A stretch of DNA of 64,000 nt from Bacillota bacterium (lineage in GTDB: Bacteria; Bacillota; Clostridia; Acetivibrionales; DSM-1351): the NCBI GenBank assembly GCA_023393115.1, contig JAEWMS010000066.1:1-64000 (forward strand), read 5' to 3'. The position numbers and the translations under genes are program-made. Below, piece by piece: positions 9,601 through 18,903 of this stretch (its first letter is position 1; each line of letters opens with the position of its first letter). The notes under the pieces were generated by a model. The model had not been told where the DNA came from. It ran no database searches and saw only the letters and a list, made by a program, of their open reading frames with translations.

Positions 9601-10230
9601 GATTACAGAGCACAGATTAAGAACTTAGGTCCCGTTAATGTGTCGGCAATTGATGATTATATAAAGACAAAGGAACGTTTTGAGTTTATGTCTGTTCAGA
9701 AAAATGACATGGAACAGGCCAAGGACAAGTTGCATAAAATAATACTTGAAATGGTTCAAATAATGAAAAAGCAGTTTATTGAACAGTTCAAGCTTATAAA
9801 TGAGAACTTTGGAATAGTTTATAGAGAACTGTTTGGCGGCGGCAGAGCTGAACTTATTATTGCAGATCAGGATAATGTACTTGAAAGCGGTATTGAGATA
9901 GAAGTACAACCGCCGGGAAAGAAGCTACAGAATATGATGCTACTCTCAGGTGGAGAGCGTGCCTTTACAGCTATTGCCCTGTTATTTGCAATACTTAGAC
10001 TTAAGCCTACTCCTTTCTGTCTGCTGGATGAAATAGAGGCAGCATTGGATGATGCCAATGTATACAGATTTGGTGAGTATCTTAAAAAGTTCTCTCAGAA
10101 GACCCAATTTATCATGGTTACCCATCGTAAAGGTACCATGGAAGCGGCCGACACCATGTATGGAGTAACAATGCAGGAACATGGCGTGTCTAAGATTGTT
10201 TCAATGAAAATGGGAGAAATGGCAAGCTAG
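6658..10230 (+). CDS. smc: Chromosome segregation protein SMC
   Basis: The 1190-residue SMC ATPase organises and segregates chromosomes with ScpA/ScpB. Walker A GPNGSGKS is at residues 31-38. Long coiled coils flank a hinge at about residues 520-675 (GSGIHGTVAQLI onward, ending near the GSMSGGS segment). The C-terminal head has the ABC signature LSGGERAFTAIAL near residue 1095 and Walker B FCLLDEIEAALDD near 1119-1131. The length is standard. ATG at 6658 follows GGGGTG. ftsY lies 130 bases downstream, the usual rnc-smc-ftsY order. Confidence 0.98.
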   Translation: MYLKKLEIQGFKSFADKINLDFTSGITAVVGPNGSGKSNIGDAVRWVLGEQSAKTLRGSKMEDVIFAGTEHRKSVGFAEVSLTIDNSDNYLPVSYSEVTIARRVYRSGESEYYINKTSCRLKDIHELFLDTGIGRDGYSIIGQGRVDEILSSKSEDRRHIFEEASGIMKYKVRKQEAERKLSLTEQNLVRINDIISELESQLEPLREQSDAAKKYLSLRDALKELEVNVYLDSIDKYKEKIKEYEEQYKDIRENIDAEERKLRNITAQNQQKTEMLKTLEDKINEARDKFYVIEASLEKNSSEINLNNEKINGLNQNVKRLDEEITEINTKSEDLSKEEKTRQAKMDYLNKQYADFAKKLENYQSELDAIVSTLSESEQQIEKLKAGIMDKLDLQSDKRTQINNIKNHIENLKKRQNSIGTEIYTLKLEKDKDNMKKEDLSESIRNTIQLIKHSNTKMQELSSEKSELQNTLITIEKQYGTVKTDIQVKSSRHRMLKDMEKSMEGYSRSVKEIMHACQSSAEFGSGIHGTVAQLISVDKKYETAIEMTLGGSLQNIIASTEEDAKKAIEFLKRNRIGRATFLPITSVNGKRLDENTLGRLKEFQGFCGLASDIVTCDPKYNGIVLNLLGRVAVVENLDAGISIAKKFGYSFRVVTLEGDILSTSGSMSGGSNDHKSSGILSRSREITELEAVVEALKKEEISISGKIVEIKNMLSEIETEYNEENSKLRDCELVKTRDENHIAMLEDNIRKTDAKIGMLNDEKNQVIKQEQETVLEQKKYEEELEAIEKDISETKAIIAEHQEKFKADQSVRDELHQEITDFKISVNSIVESIQSVNEHMERIHNEKETMQRSLSRKQNEKQKSENEILSLKLAIEGFENQIKGLQNEKTGKTLEIDRLVEEKKVLEEESSDFIEKLNSTNKTILLLQEEYNRIDVKNTKAEAEMKAIQDRMWDEYELTYSSAVEIKKELPSIPQAQKTINDYRAQIKNLGPVNVSAIDDYIKTKERFEFMSVQKNDMEQAKDKLHKIILEMVQIMKKQFIEQFKLINENFGIVYRELFGGGRAELIIADQDNVLESGIEIEVQPPGKKLQNMMLLSGGERAFTAIALLFAILRLKPTPFCLLDEIEAALDDANVYRFGEYLKKFSQKTQFIMVTHRKGTMEAADTMYGVTMQEHGVSKIVSMKMGEMAS

Positions 10231-10360
10231 GTTAATATATATTGTGGAGTAATAAATATATATAGAAATGAATAACAAATAATTAATTTTGAACTATCAC
10301 AAAAATAACATAAAAAAATGCAGCACGGACATAAATATACCGGCAGAAATGGAGATATGA

Positions 10361-11269
10361 ATGGGCTTTTTCGATAAACTAAAAGAAGGATTGACAAAAA
10401 CCAGAAAGAGTATAACTGAGAAAATAGACCAGGTACTTGTATCATTTGGGAAGGTTGATGAAGAGCTATTTGATGAACTGGAAGAAATTCTAATAACCTC
10501 GGACCTGGGAATCGAGACAACTATGAAGGTAATTGCAGACCTCAAGGCCAAGGTACGTGAGAGAAAAATAATTGATGCAATGAAAGTAAAAGATCTTTTA
10601 AAGGAAGAACTTCAGGAGATACTTTCAAAGGGCGGAAATGAATTAAAGCTTAATACAAAGCCTGCTGTAATTATTGTTATCGGCGTTAACGGTGTTGGTA
10701 AGACCACTTCCATCGGAAAAATTGCAAACCTTTACAAACAGAAGGGGAAGAAGGTACTTCTGGCGGCGGGTGATACCTTCAGAGCAGCTGCCATTGATCA
10801 GTTGGAAATATGGGCCGACAGGGTGGGAGTTGAAATAATAGCTCAGAAGGAAGGGTCAGACCCGGCAGCTGTTATATATGACGCAATTCAGGCGGCAAAG
10901 TCAAGGAAAGCGGATTTACTTATCTGTGATACGGCCGGAAGACTTCACAATAAGAAAAATCTTATGGAGGAGCTCAAAAAGATGTCCAGGGTACTGGACA
11001 AAGAACTTCCTGGGGCAGATCGCGAAACCCTTCTTGTACTTGATGCTACAACAGGTCAAAATGCAATATCACAGGCTAAGACCTTCAGTGAAACAGCCGA
11101 CATTACCGGTATTGTACTGACTAAACTTGACGGAACAGCCAAGGGAGGAATTGTTGTAGCAATAAAATCGGAGCTTGATATTCCTGTAAAGCTTATAGGA
11201 GTAGGAGAGCAGCTGGACGATTTAGAAAGATTTGATGCTACTGAGTTTGTTGAAGCATTATTTTCTTGA
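10361..11269 (+). CDS. ftsY: Signal recognition particle receptor FtsY
   Basis: SRP-receptor GTPase that docks Ffh-bound ribosomes at the membrane. At 302 residues it is the short form without a long acidic N-terminal domain. The N domain covers residues 1-100; the G domain carries GVNGVGKTTS near residue 108, DTAGRLHNK near 190 and TKLDGTAKGG near 257. GGAGAT lies 6 bases before the ATG. Its partner Ffh is encoded in this window at 24263. Confidence 0.98.
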   Translation: MGFFDKLKEGLTKTRKSITEKIDQVLVSFGKVDEELFDELEEILITSDLGIETTMKVIADLKAKVRERKIIDAMKVKDLLKEELQEILSKGGNELKLNTKPAVIIVIGVNGVGKTTSIGKIANLYKQKGKKVLLAAGDTFRAAAIDQLEIWADRVGVEIIAQKEGSDPAAVIYDAIQAAKSRKADLLICDTAGRLHNKKNLMEELKKMSRVLDKELPGADRETLLVLDATTGQNAISQAKTFSETADITGIVLTKLDGTAKGGIVVAIKSELDIPVKLIGVGEQLDDLERFDATEFVEALFS

Positions 11270-11325
11270 TTAATAATCTAATATACTAAATATATACGCG
11301 CCCTGCGCATAGATGGAGGTTAATA

Positions 11326-14229
11326 GTGGACAATACAGTAAATTATGACTACTATAAGGAAAAGAACAAAAAGAGCAGTAAAGGCAAAATTGTATTTCTG
11401 ATAACCTTTGCAGTACTGATAGTAGCAGCTATAATAGCAAGTTCCATATATATGGAATTGATTCAGCTCAAGGAACTTAATCCAAAGGCAGATTATTCAT
11501 CTGTTTTTACTACTAATCTTCTATACAAGATAATATTCATACTGTTGAGTTTTATTGTCATAAGTTTATTTGTCTTTATATCTAATACATTTATCATAAG
11601 AAATTTGAAAAAGTATTTTACCAGTAACAATCTGGAAGCAAGGAAAATGTACAATGCCCCAATAGCCTTGATTATCGGTATTATAGGAGCATTCCTTACA
11701 AAAGATTTCTTTTATGGAAAGGCACTTCTGTTTTTGAACTCTGTAAAATTTGACAGGGTTGATCCTCAATTTGGACAGGATATAGGTTATTATATGTTCC
11801 AAAGGCCGTTTTACATGTCGCTTCTGGACTTTGTATCAAACCTGTGGCTGTTTATTGTGATATACTCTGCCGTTTACTATGTGTTAGTACTGCTTACTGC
11901 CTTAAACAATACGTTTTCCTTTGATGTTTTGAAAGACAAGATTCTCTTAAGGCACAACCTTATAAATGTTGCAGTGTTCTTTGTACTTAAATCGGTATCA
12001 TATAAATTTCAAAGAGAGGATCTCTTATATTCCAGCTTTACACAAACCGGAGTAATTGGTTCTGGGTATTCAAATACAAATATTTGGATAAGGTTTTATA
12101 CTATTGCTCCCATCATTGTTTTAGCTATTGTTCTAATTTCTTTTCTGTTCATGTGGAAGGGCAAGCTTAAAAAGGCTGCAATTACAATAGCTGTCTATCC
12201 GGTACTGTTGATATTGGTTACAATCGTCTCAGGTATTGTTCAGACTGTTTTTGTTAAGCCGAATGAATTTGATTATGAAAAGTATTATTTGAAGAATAAC
12301 ATGCTTGAAACGAGAGCGGCATACGGTCTTGATAAAATAAAACAATATGACTTCAAAACAATTGAAGATTTGACTCCGGAAATAGTAAAGAACAACAAAA
12401 ACACCATAGACAACATCCGTGTGGTGGACTATTTACCTACATTGGATAGCAACAAGCAGCTCCAAAGTAATACAAACTTTTATACGTTTACAACGGGAGA
12501 CATATTAAACTATACAGTAAACGGCAAAGAAATACCCGTACTCATTTCAGCCAGAGAAATAAATACCTCCAATCTGCAAAATCAGAACTTTGTTAATAAG
12601 ACCTTTAAATATACTCATGGTTATGGAGTTGTAGTGAATCCAATAAATAAGTTAACTGCCCAGGGACAGGTTGAATTTCTTTTAAGCGGCCTTAAAATGG
12701 ACACCGTTGACAAGGAAAACCTCAATATTACAGAACCTAGAATATACTATGGTGAATTGACAAACAACTTTGTTATTGTAAATCCAAAGAGTTCAAAGAA
12801 AGAGACCGAAATCGATTATGATGGTACTGCTACAAGCCATTATGATGCAAAAGATACAGAAAAAATAAAAATGAATATGTTGAACAGAGTATTGTTTGCC
12901 ATTAAGAATATGGATGCAAATATTCTTGTGTCAAGTAATATTAATTCTCAATCCCAGATATTATTGAATAGAAATGTGGTTGAGAGAGCTCAGAAAGGAG
13001 TACCTTTTTTGAAGGTGGATTCAGATCCCGCTTTGACAATAACAGCGGATGGCAGACTAAAATGGGTGCTGGATGCCTATACAATATCTGATAATTATCC
13101 ATATGCTCAAAATTACTACACCCAAAGCAATGAACCCGATCTGAGAGCCCTTAACGGTATAAACTATATCAGGAACTCTGTAAAGATTACAGTTGATGCT
13201 TATGACGGTACAGTAAAGTATTATGTTATTGATAAGGAAGACCCAATAATTCAAGCATACCAGAAGGTATATCCGGATGTATTTACAAATGAAGCTCTTC
13301 CGGCAGATATAGCATCACATACCAGATATCCCGAGACATTATTTAAGATTCAAACAGAAATCTTAAAGAAATATCATTTGGACCCTAACGTTAATGAAGA
13401 AAATATCTCAAACTTCTATACAAATCAGGATGCATGGAACATTGCTAAATATCCCGATGAAACAAGTCCAGACAAGGTTAGGGATATAGATGCTTACTAT
13501 AATATGATCAAGCTTCCGGGTGATCTGGGCAAAACAGAAGAACTTATTCTGATGAGACCCTTCACACCTTCCGCTGGAAAGCACAACATGATTTCCTGGT
13601 TGGCAGTAAGAAACTCAAAGGAAAATTACGGGGAAATGATACTTTTCAACTTCCCAAAGAACACCAATGTGTTAGGACCTGACCAGGTAGAGGTTAATAT
13701 AAACCAGATAAGTGAGATTTCTGAATACAATACTTTGTGGGGACAGGGAAAATCCAACGTATTTAAGGGGAGCTTACTTGTAATCCCTATAGAAAACAGT
13801 GTACTGTATGTAGAACCAATTTATATACAGTCAAAAAGTGAATCATCAATCCCCCAGGTTAAGAAAATCGTCGTGGGATATCAGGAGGGAGCAGACTTCA
13901 AGCATGGTATAGGCGATAATCTTGAAGATGCACTGAACAATCTCTTTAGAGGTGATTTGAAGCTTACCGACAATAAAATACCTACTGTAGATCAGAAGGA
14001 TTCGGGGCAGACTGATACTGACCAAAAGGATACAGAGCAGACAGATACAGAGCAAAAGGATCAGGACAAAAAGCCTGAGGAACAAAAAACAACTGATACC
14101 GGTACTCCTTCTCAGGATAAGTCGGTAGAGATTGATCAGCAAAAACTTGACGAAATTCAGAAAAAGCTTGACGATTTAATGAAGCAGTCAAAGGAACTCA
14201 GCGATCTTATTGAGAGCTTAAAAAAATAA
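11326..14229 (+). CDS. UPF0182 family large membrane protein
   Basis: A 967-residue protein. Residues 1-320 contain about seven hydrophobic segments (the first at about 22-45). The remaining two-thirds is a large hydrophilic domain with family-typical text such as NFVIVNPKSSKKETEIDYDG and LILMRPFTPSAGKHNMISW. The tail (about 885-967) is a low-complexity linker rich in Asp, Gln, Thr and Lys followed by a short coiled coil (DEIQKKLDDLMKQ). The function is unknown. The start is GTG at 11326 with GGAGG 7 bases before it. It is probably independent of ftsY. Confidence 0.9.
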   Translation: MDNTVNYDYYKEKNKKSSKGKIVFLITFAVLIVAAIIASSIYMELIQLKELNPKADYSSVFTTNLLYKIIFILLSFIVISLFVFISNTFIIRNLKKYFTSNNLEARKMYNAPIALIIGIIGAFLTKDFFYGKALLFLNSVKFDRVDPQFGQDIGYYMFQRPFYMSLLDFVSNLWLFIVIYSAVYYVLVLLTALNNTFSFDVLKDKILLRHNLINVAVFFVLKSVSYKFQREDLLYSSFTQTGVIGSGYSNTNIWIRFYTIAPIIVLAIVLISFLFMWKGKLKKAAITIAVYPVLLILVTIVSGIVQTVFVKPNEFDYEKYYLKNNMLETRAAYGLDKIKQYDFKTIEDLTPEIVKNNKNTIDNIRVVDYLPTLDSNKQLQSNTNFYTFTTGDILNYTVNGKEIPVLISAREINTSNLQNQNFVNKTFKYTHGYGVVVNPINKLTAQGQVEFLLSGLKMDTVDKENLNITEPRIYYGELTNNFVIVNPKSSKKETEIDYDGTATSHYDAKDTEKIKMNMLNRVLFAIKNMDANILVSSNINSQSQILLNRNVVERAQKGVPFLKVDSDPALTITADGRLKWVLDAYTISDNYPYAQNYYTQSNEPDLRALNGINYIRNSVKITVDAYDGTVKYYVIDKEDPIIQAYQKVYPDVFTNEALPADIASHTRYPETLFKIQTEILKKYHLDPNVNEENISNFYTNQDAWNIAKYPDETSPDKVRDIDAYYNMIKLPGDLGKTEELILMRPFTPSAGKHNMISWLAVRNSKENYGEMILFNFPKNTNVLGPDQVEVNINQISEISEYNTLWGQGKSNVFKGSLLVIPIENSVLYVEPIYIQSKSESSIPQVKKIVVGYQEGADFKHGIGDNLEDALNNLFRGDLKLTDNKIPTVDQKDSGQTDTDQKDTEQTDTEQKDQDKKPEEQKTTDTGTPSQDKSVEIDQQKLDEIQKKLDDLMKQSKELSDLIESLKK

Positions 14230-14242
14230 ACGATAAATAATT

Positions 14243-14288
14243 ATAAGGGCCGTTAAGGGTTGTTGAAAAACGACTATGCGCGGCTTAT
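14243..14288 (+). terminator. Probable intrinsic terminator of the UPF0182 gene
   Basis: Imperfect hairpin: outer ATAA/TTAT and GCCG/CGGC arms, inner GTTGTT/AACGAC with a GAAA loop, then TTTTTTG downstream. It is unpaired in the middle, so strength is uncertain. Confidence 0.5.
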
Positions 14289-14493
14289 TTTTTTGTTGCC
14301 AAATTATTAAAAATGTATATAATACTATCTTGTGAAACAACAAAAATATATTGAAAAGTTATATTGTAAATTAGAATAAAAAGGAATAGAATACAATAGT
14401 TATTTCCAAGACATTAAGCTAATGTATTCTAATATTAATTAAGATATAATATATAATTAAGTAATAAACTATTTTAAATCGAGGCGTCTGAAT

Positions 14494-15474
14494 ATGAAAT
14501 ATAGTATTGGAATTGAACTGGGTGTAAGAAACATTGTAGCCGGAATTTTGGACAAGAACGGTAAGCTTATCCGTCGTGACACAATCCCTACAAATAAGGA
14601 CAGGGAATTTGAAGAAATTATCAAGGATATGTGCGGCTTGGTATCAAAAGTCCTAAGTGATGAGGACCTTGAGATTAAGAATGTAAAGTATATCGGTGTT
14701 GGCTGTCCCGGTATAACTGACAACCTTCATGGAGTTGTATTGAAAAATTACAGCATGAACTTCAACAATGCCAAGATCAGAACTGAAATTCAAAAATATT
14801 TCAATGTACCTGTTTTTGTTGAAAATGATGCTAATTGTGTTGCTATAGCCGAATATTTGCTGGGCGCCGCGTATGGTACAAATAATTCTCTTACCATCAA
14901 GGTAGGAGTTGGTATTGGCGGAGGAATAATTCTCGAAGGCTGTATATACAACGGTTTAAACTTTGGAGGAACAGAGTTTGGACATATGGTAATAGATTTT
15001 AACGGAAGACCATGTACCTGTGGAAGAAAAGGCTGTTGGGAGCAGTATGCTTCAGCGTCTGCATTAATCAGTCAAACCAAGCAGTTGATTGAAGAGTACC
15101 CGGATTCAATACTTGCAAATATTGCTGCAAATGGCTGTAATACTCAGATTACAGAGCTGACTGTATTTGAAGCGGCAAAAGCAGGTGATGAGAGAGCTAA
15201 AAAGGTATGTCAGGAGTATATACTATATTTTGCAGAGGGACTAGCCAATATAGTAAATATATTAATGCCTGAGGTTGTTATAATAGCCGGACCAATAAGC
15301 AAATTGGGCAACAGTCTGGTATATCCTTTGGTTGATTTGTTGAGAGAGAAAATTTATGGTAAGGAATTGCATATACCAGAGTTTAAAATGGCAGAAATGG
15401 GTAATGCGGGAATAATTGTTGGAGCAGCTATGCTGGGTGCCTTTAAGGATGAAAAGTTGTCTGATTTGATATAA
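14494..15474 (+). CDS. ROK family sugar kinase, probable glucokinase
   Basis: A 326-residue ROK kinase predicted to phosphorylate glucose or a related hexose with ATP in the cytoplasm. It has the phosphate-binding N-terminus YSIGIELGVRNIVAGIL (the usual D of the first motif is E here), ENDANCVAIAEYL with the catalytic Asp, the FGHMVIDFNG segment with the zinc His, and the zinc motif CTCGRKGCWEQ near residue 174. There is no N-terminal helix-turn-helix, so it is an enzyme rather than a repressor. It stands alone after about 260 AT-rich bases. Confidence 0.9.
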   Translation: MKYSIGIELGVRNIVAGILDKNGKLIRRDTIPTNKDREFEEIIKDMCGLVSKVLSDEDLEIKNVKYIGVGCPGITDNLHGVVLKNYSMNFNNAKIRTEIQKYFNVPVFVENDANCVAIAEYLLGAAYGTNNSLTIKVGVGIGGGIILEGCIYNGLNFGGTEFGHMVIDFNGRPCTCGRKGCWEQYASASALISQTKQLIEEYPDSILANIAANGCNTQITELTVFEAAKAGDERAKKVCQEYILYFAEGLANIVNILMPEVVIIAGPISKLGNSLVYPLVDLLREKIYGKELHIPEFKMAEMGNAGIIVGAAMLGAFKDEKLSDLI

Positions 15475-15566
15475 ATATTTTTTGCTTTAAAATAAACTGA
15501 AACCGTAAATGAATGAACTTTCGATAGCTTGTTATTTATTATTCAGAATGGGAGATATTTGACATT

Positions 15567-15788
15567 ATGGCAGAAATCAAATATGAAATAACAGAGAATT
15601 TTGGAGTTTTATCAGAGTCAAACAAGGGATGGAATAAGGAGTTAAATCTTGTAAGCTGGAATGACAGAGAACCAAAATATGATATACGAGATTGGTCTCC
15701 TGATCACGAGAAGATGGGCAAAGGTGTAACTCTGTCCAAGGATGAGCTTAAGGAGTTAAAAAAGCTATTAAACAGTATGGATTTATAA
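15567..15788 (+). CDS. PC4/YdbC family nucleic-acid-binding protein
   Basis: A 73-residue protein matching the YdbC/PC4 single-stranded-DNA-binding family: YEITENFGVLSES, KELNLVSWNDREPKYDIRDW and GVTLSKDELKELKKLL. These proteins form dimers that bind ssDNA and may act in transcription or replication. GGGAG lies before the ATG. A strong hairpin follows at 15824. Confidence 0.85.
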   Translation: MAEIKYEITENFGVLSESNKGWNKELNLVSWNDREPKYDIRDWSPDHEKMGKGVTLSKDELKELKKLLNSMDL

Positions 15789-15823
15789 ATCAATGTATTT
15801 GTTTTGGTATACTTAACAAAGTT

Positions 15824-15848
15824 AGCCAGGGCAACGAGTGCCCTGGCT
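15824..15848. terminator. Intrinsic hairpin between convergent genes
   Basis: Perfect 10-bp stem AGCCAGGGCA / TGCCCTGGCT with a 5-base loop. It lies between the PC4-like gene and the convergent DUF1540 gene. On the - strand the exit is AACTTTGTT; on the + strand TTTGCTG. Neither T-tract is ideal. Confidence 0.7.
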
Positions 15849-15887
15849 TTGCTGCGTCCAATCTGCCGAACTTACATAATTTGACTT

Positions 15888-16064
15888 CTATTTCCTTTCG
15901 AAAGATTGACAATCTGTACATTCTACTTTAGTAGGTTCTGATTCGTGTGTCCCAACCTTGATTTTTTCTAAAGCACAATATGAGTCGCTTTTACTATGAT
16001 TGGCACAGTTGTATACAGTACATTCAATATTATGATTGTTCTGTGATTTGTTGAATAAATGCAT
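15888..16064 (-). CDS. DUF1540 small cysteine protein
   Basis: A 58-residue reading frame: start CAT at 16062-16064, stop at 15888-15890, with GGAG about 8 bases upstream. The translation contains IECTVYNCANHS, DSYCALEKIKVGTH and VECTDCQSFERK. This is the DUF1540 pattern: Cys-X4-Cys, then Cys, then Cys-X2-Cys near the end with a conserved final SF/TF. Such proteins are common in spore-forming Firmicutes and probably bind a metal; the role is unknown. It faces nrdD across a 450-base intergenic region. Confidence 0.85.
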   Translation of the reverse strand: MHLFNKSQNNHNIECTVYNCANHSKSDSYCALEKIKVGTHESEPTKVECTDCQSFERK

Positions 16065-16231
16065 CAAGCATCACTCCATTCTTTAGGAAATAGGGGGATT
16101 TCATAATATATTATTTGTACTTATTTATATAATATTCGATATTATTTTTCCAAAAAACAGAGAAATGGCAAAAAAGTAAATAATATTGAGGAAAATTGGT
16201 GTAAAGCAATAAATAAGGATTTAATTTGATG

Positions 16232-16281
16232 TTGACACTATATATTGCTTAATGATAGTATTATTACACAATATATGGCAT
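16232..16281 (+). promoter_or_regulatory. Promoter with tandem NrdR boxes upstream of nrdD
   Basis: Two NrdR-box-like sites start exactly 31 bases apart, about three helical turns: 16235-16250 (ACACTATATATTGCTT) and 16266-16281 (ACACAATATATGGCAT). The paired arrangement at this spacing is the established NrdR repressor pattern. A -35 TTGACA (16232-16237) overlaps box 1, and TAGTAT (16256-16261, 18-base spacer) could be the -10. NrdR (ATP/dATP-sensing) would therefore block RNA polymerase. The rest of 16065-16490 is AT-rich with nothing else recognised. Confidence 0.8.
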
Positions 16282-16511
16282 TTTAAATGTAGGAATTTTA
16301 TTACATAATACTACATCAATCTACATAATCGAACGTCTTCAATAAGTAAATTATTTATATATATCTAAATATACCTGTAATAAACGTTTATCTAATAAAA
16401 TATAGAGAGACATAAACGTGTTCATAGTTGAGCAATAGCGTATTGCTCATATTTATTGCGCTGTTTTGATGAAATGCTGTGTAAAATAATATGAAGGGTG
16501 GCAAGTTACAA

Positions 16512-18821
16512 ATGATTACAAAAATCAGGAAACGTGACGGAAGAGAAGTGCCTTTTAACATCGAAAAGATTGCAAGTGCCGTATTTAAAGCTGCAAGTGC
16601 AACAGGTGGGAAGGACTACAAAACTGCTATGGACCTGGCTGAAAGAGTTGTAGCCTACATTGAAGAGTCAATGGACAAGAGAGTACCGGATGTTGAAGAA
16701 ATCCAGGATGCCGTAGAAAAGGTTTTGATCGAAACCGGTCATGCGAGAACTGCCAAGGAATTTATTTTATACAGGGCTGAAAGAACAAAAGTACGTGAAA
16801 TGAATACACGTTTGATGAAGGTTTATGAAGAGCTAACCTTTAAAGATGCCAAAGACAATGATTTAAAAAGGGAAAATGCAAACATTGACAGTGACACTGC
16901 AATGGGAACCATGCTGAAGTATGGTTCTGAAGGTGCTAAGCAGTTCTATGAAATGTATGTTTTAAAGCCTGAACATGCAAAAGCGCACAATGAAGGTGAT
17001 ATTCATATACACGATCTGGATTTTTTAACACTTACAACAACGTGCTGCCAGATAGATATTGTCAAACTTTTTAAGGGTGGTTTCTGCACAGGTCACGGTT
17101 ATTTAAGAGAACCCAATGATATCAACAGCTATTCTGCATTGGCGTGTATAGCTATTCAATCAAACCAGAACGATCAGCACGGTGGACAGAGTATTCCAAA
17201 TTTTGATTATGGAATGGCTTTGGGAGTTGCTAAAACCTACGAAAGAGGTTACAAGCAAAATCTTAGAAAATCACTGGAGCTTCTCCTGGATAAAGATTTA
17301 GAGGCTGAAATAAATCAGGTCAGCGAGCTTGTGAACAAGGAACATAATTTGAAGCCTTTATTGAACAGGATGGAAGCCTACATAAAAGCAGAAAAAAAAT
17401 ATCTTCTTGGGTATGTTAAGGATGAGGTTGTTCTAGATAAGGCTCAGACTTTTGCTGTTAAAAAGTCAGAAAGTGAAACTGACAGAATAACCTTTCAGGC
17501 AATGGAGGCCTTTGTACACAATCTGAATACCATGCACAGCCGTGCAGGTGCACAGACACCCTTCAGTTCTATTAACTATGGTACTGATACCTCTCCAGAA
17601 GGTAGACTGGTTATAAAAAATCTTTTGCTTGCTACAGAAGCAGGTTTGGGAAATGGGGAAACTCCTATATTCCCGATACATATCTTCAAAGTAAAAGATG
17701 GTGTGAATTACAAGCAGGGTGACACAAATTATGACTTATTCAAGCTGGCATGCCGTGTAAGCGCAAAAAGACTGTTTCCGAACTTCTCATTTATTGACGC
17801 GCCCTTTAATCTGAAATACTACAAGGAAGGGAATCCCGACACTGAAATTGCTTATATGGGTTGCAGAACAAGAGTAATCGGAAATACTTATGATCCTTCC
17901 AGAGAGACCATTTATGGACGCGGAAACCTGAGTTTTACCACTATTAATCTTCCAAGGATTGCTTTAAGAAGTAATAAGAATCTTAATATGTTTTTTGAGG
18001 AATTGGACAAAAAAATAGATCTGGTTATAGATCAACTTTATGAAAGATATTTGATACAAGCCGAAAAGAGGGTTAAAAACTTTCCGTTCCTTATGGGCCA
18101 AGGAGTATGGCTGGATTCTGACAAACTCAACTGGGAAGATGAAGTTGGAGAAGTATTGAAGCATGGTACTTTGACTATAGGTTTTATTGGTCTGGCTGAA
18201 TGTTTGAAAGCGTTAACCGGAAAGCATCATGGAGAGTCTGAACAGTCTCAGAATCTTGGTTTGGAAATCATCGGATACATGAGAAAAAGGATGGATGAAG
18301 CCGGAAAGAAATATAAAATGAACTTCAGTGTAATTGCAACACCTGCTGAAGGAACCTGCGGAAGGTTTATTAAGTATGATAGAAAAATCTTCGGTGTTAT
18401 CGAAGGAGTGACAGACAGAGAGTACTATACAAACAGTTTCCATGTACCTGTGTATCATAAAGTTAATGCCATTGACAAGATTAGAATTGAAGCACCTTAT
18501 CATGAATTGACCAATGCCGGGCATATTACATACGTGGAAGTTGACGGTGATCCTCTGAACAATTTGGAGGCCTTTGAGAAGATCATTAGAGCAATGAAGG
18601 AATCGGGAATAGGTTACGGTTCAATTAACCATCCTGTTGACCGTGACCCTGTCTGCGGCTATACAGGCATAATTGGTGATACCTGCCCAAGCTGCGGAAG
18701 AGAAGAAGAAGACAGGAAGTTTGAAAGAATCAGACGTATTACCGGCTACCTGGTTGGAACTCTCGAACGCTTTAATGACGCAAAGCAAGCTGAAGTTAGA
18801 GATAGAGTAAAACATATGTAA
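16512..18821 (+). CDS. nrdD: Anaerobic ribonucleoside-triphosphate reductase (class III)
   Basis: Oxygen-sensitive glycyl-radical enzyme making dNTPs from NTPs. The 769-residue protein has an N-terminal ATP-cone (ITKIRKRDGREVPFN, residues 2-16, to about 93), the long catalytic barrel, zinc cysteines near residues 715-733 (CGYTGIIGDTCPSCG) and the glycyl-radical motif RITGYL with Gly745. The start at 16512 follows AGGGTGG (16495-16501) by 10 bases; an upstream ATG at 16491 would add 7 residues (MKGGKLQ) and overlaps that site. Its activase NrdG follows after a strong hairpin. Confidence 0.97.
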   Translation: MITKIRKRDGREVPFNIEKIASAVFKAASATGGKDYKTAMDLAERVVAYIEESMDKRVPDVEEIQDAVEKVLIETGHARTAKEFILYRAERTKVREMNTRLMKVYEELTFKDAKDNDLKRENANIDSDTAMGTMLKYGSEGAKQFYEMYVLKPEHAKAHNEGDIHIHDLDFLTLTTTCCQIDIVKLFKGGFCTGHGYLREPNDINSYSALACIAIQSNQNDQHGGQSIPNFDYGMALGVAKTYERGYKQNLRKSLELLLDKDLEAEINQVSELVNKEHNLKPLLNRMEAYIKAEKKYLLGYVKDEVVLDKAQTFAVKKSESETDRITFQAMEAFVHNLNTMHSRAGAQTPFSSINYGTDTSPEGRLVIKNLLLATEAGLGNGETPIFPIHIFKVKDGVNYKQGDTNYDLFKLACRVSAKRLFPNFSFIDAPFNLKYYKEGNPDTEIAYMGCRTRVIGNTYDPSRETIYGRGNLSFTTINLPRIALRSNKNLNMFFEELDKKIDLVIDQLYERYLIQAEKRVKNFPFLMGQGVWLDSDKLNWEDEVGEVLKHGTLTIGFIGLAECLKALTGKHHGESEQSQNLGLEIIGYMRKRMDEAGKKYKMNFSVIATPAEGTCGRFIKYDRKIFGVIEGVTDREYYTNSFHVPVYHKVNAIDKIRIEAPYHELTNAGHITYVEVDGDPLNNLEAFEKIIRAMKESGIGYGSINHPVDRDPVCGYTGIIGDTCPSCGREEEDRKFERIRRITGYLVGTLERFNDAKQAEVRDRVKHM

Positions 18822-18837
18822 GAAAAGTTAAACATAA

Positions 18838-18873
18838 AACTTAATAAGGATGCTTAGGCATCTTTATTAAGTT
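18838..18873 (+). terminator. Strong intrinsic terminator between nrdD and nrdG
   Basis: A 16-bp stem (AACTTAATAAGGATGC / GCATCTTTATTAAGTT, one G-T wobble) with a TTAG loop, then TTTTTTA. It lies between two genes that must be expressed together, so it probably attenuates nrdG relative to nrdD. Confidence 0.92.
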
Positions 18874-18903
18874 TTTTTTATACATTAAATTGGAGGTTGA
18901 CAT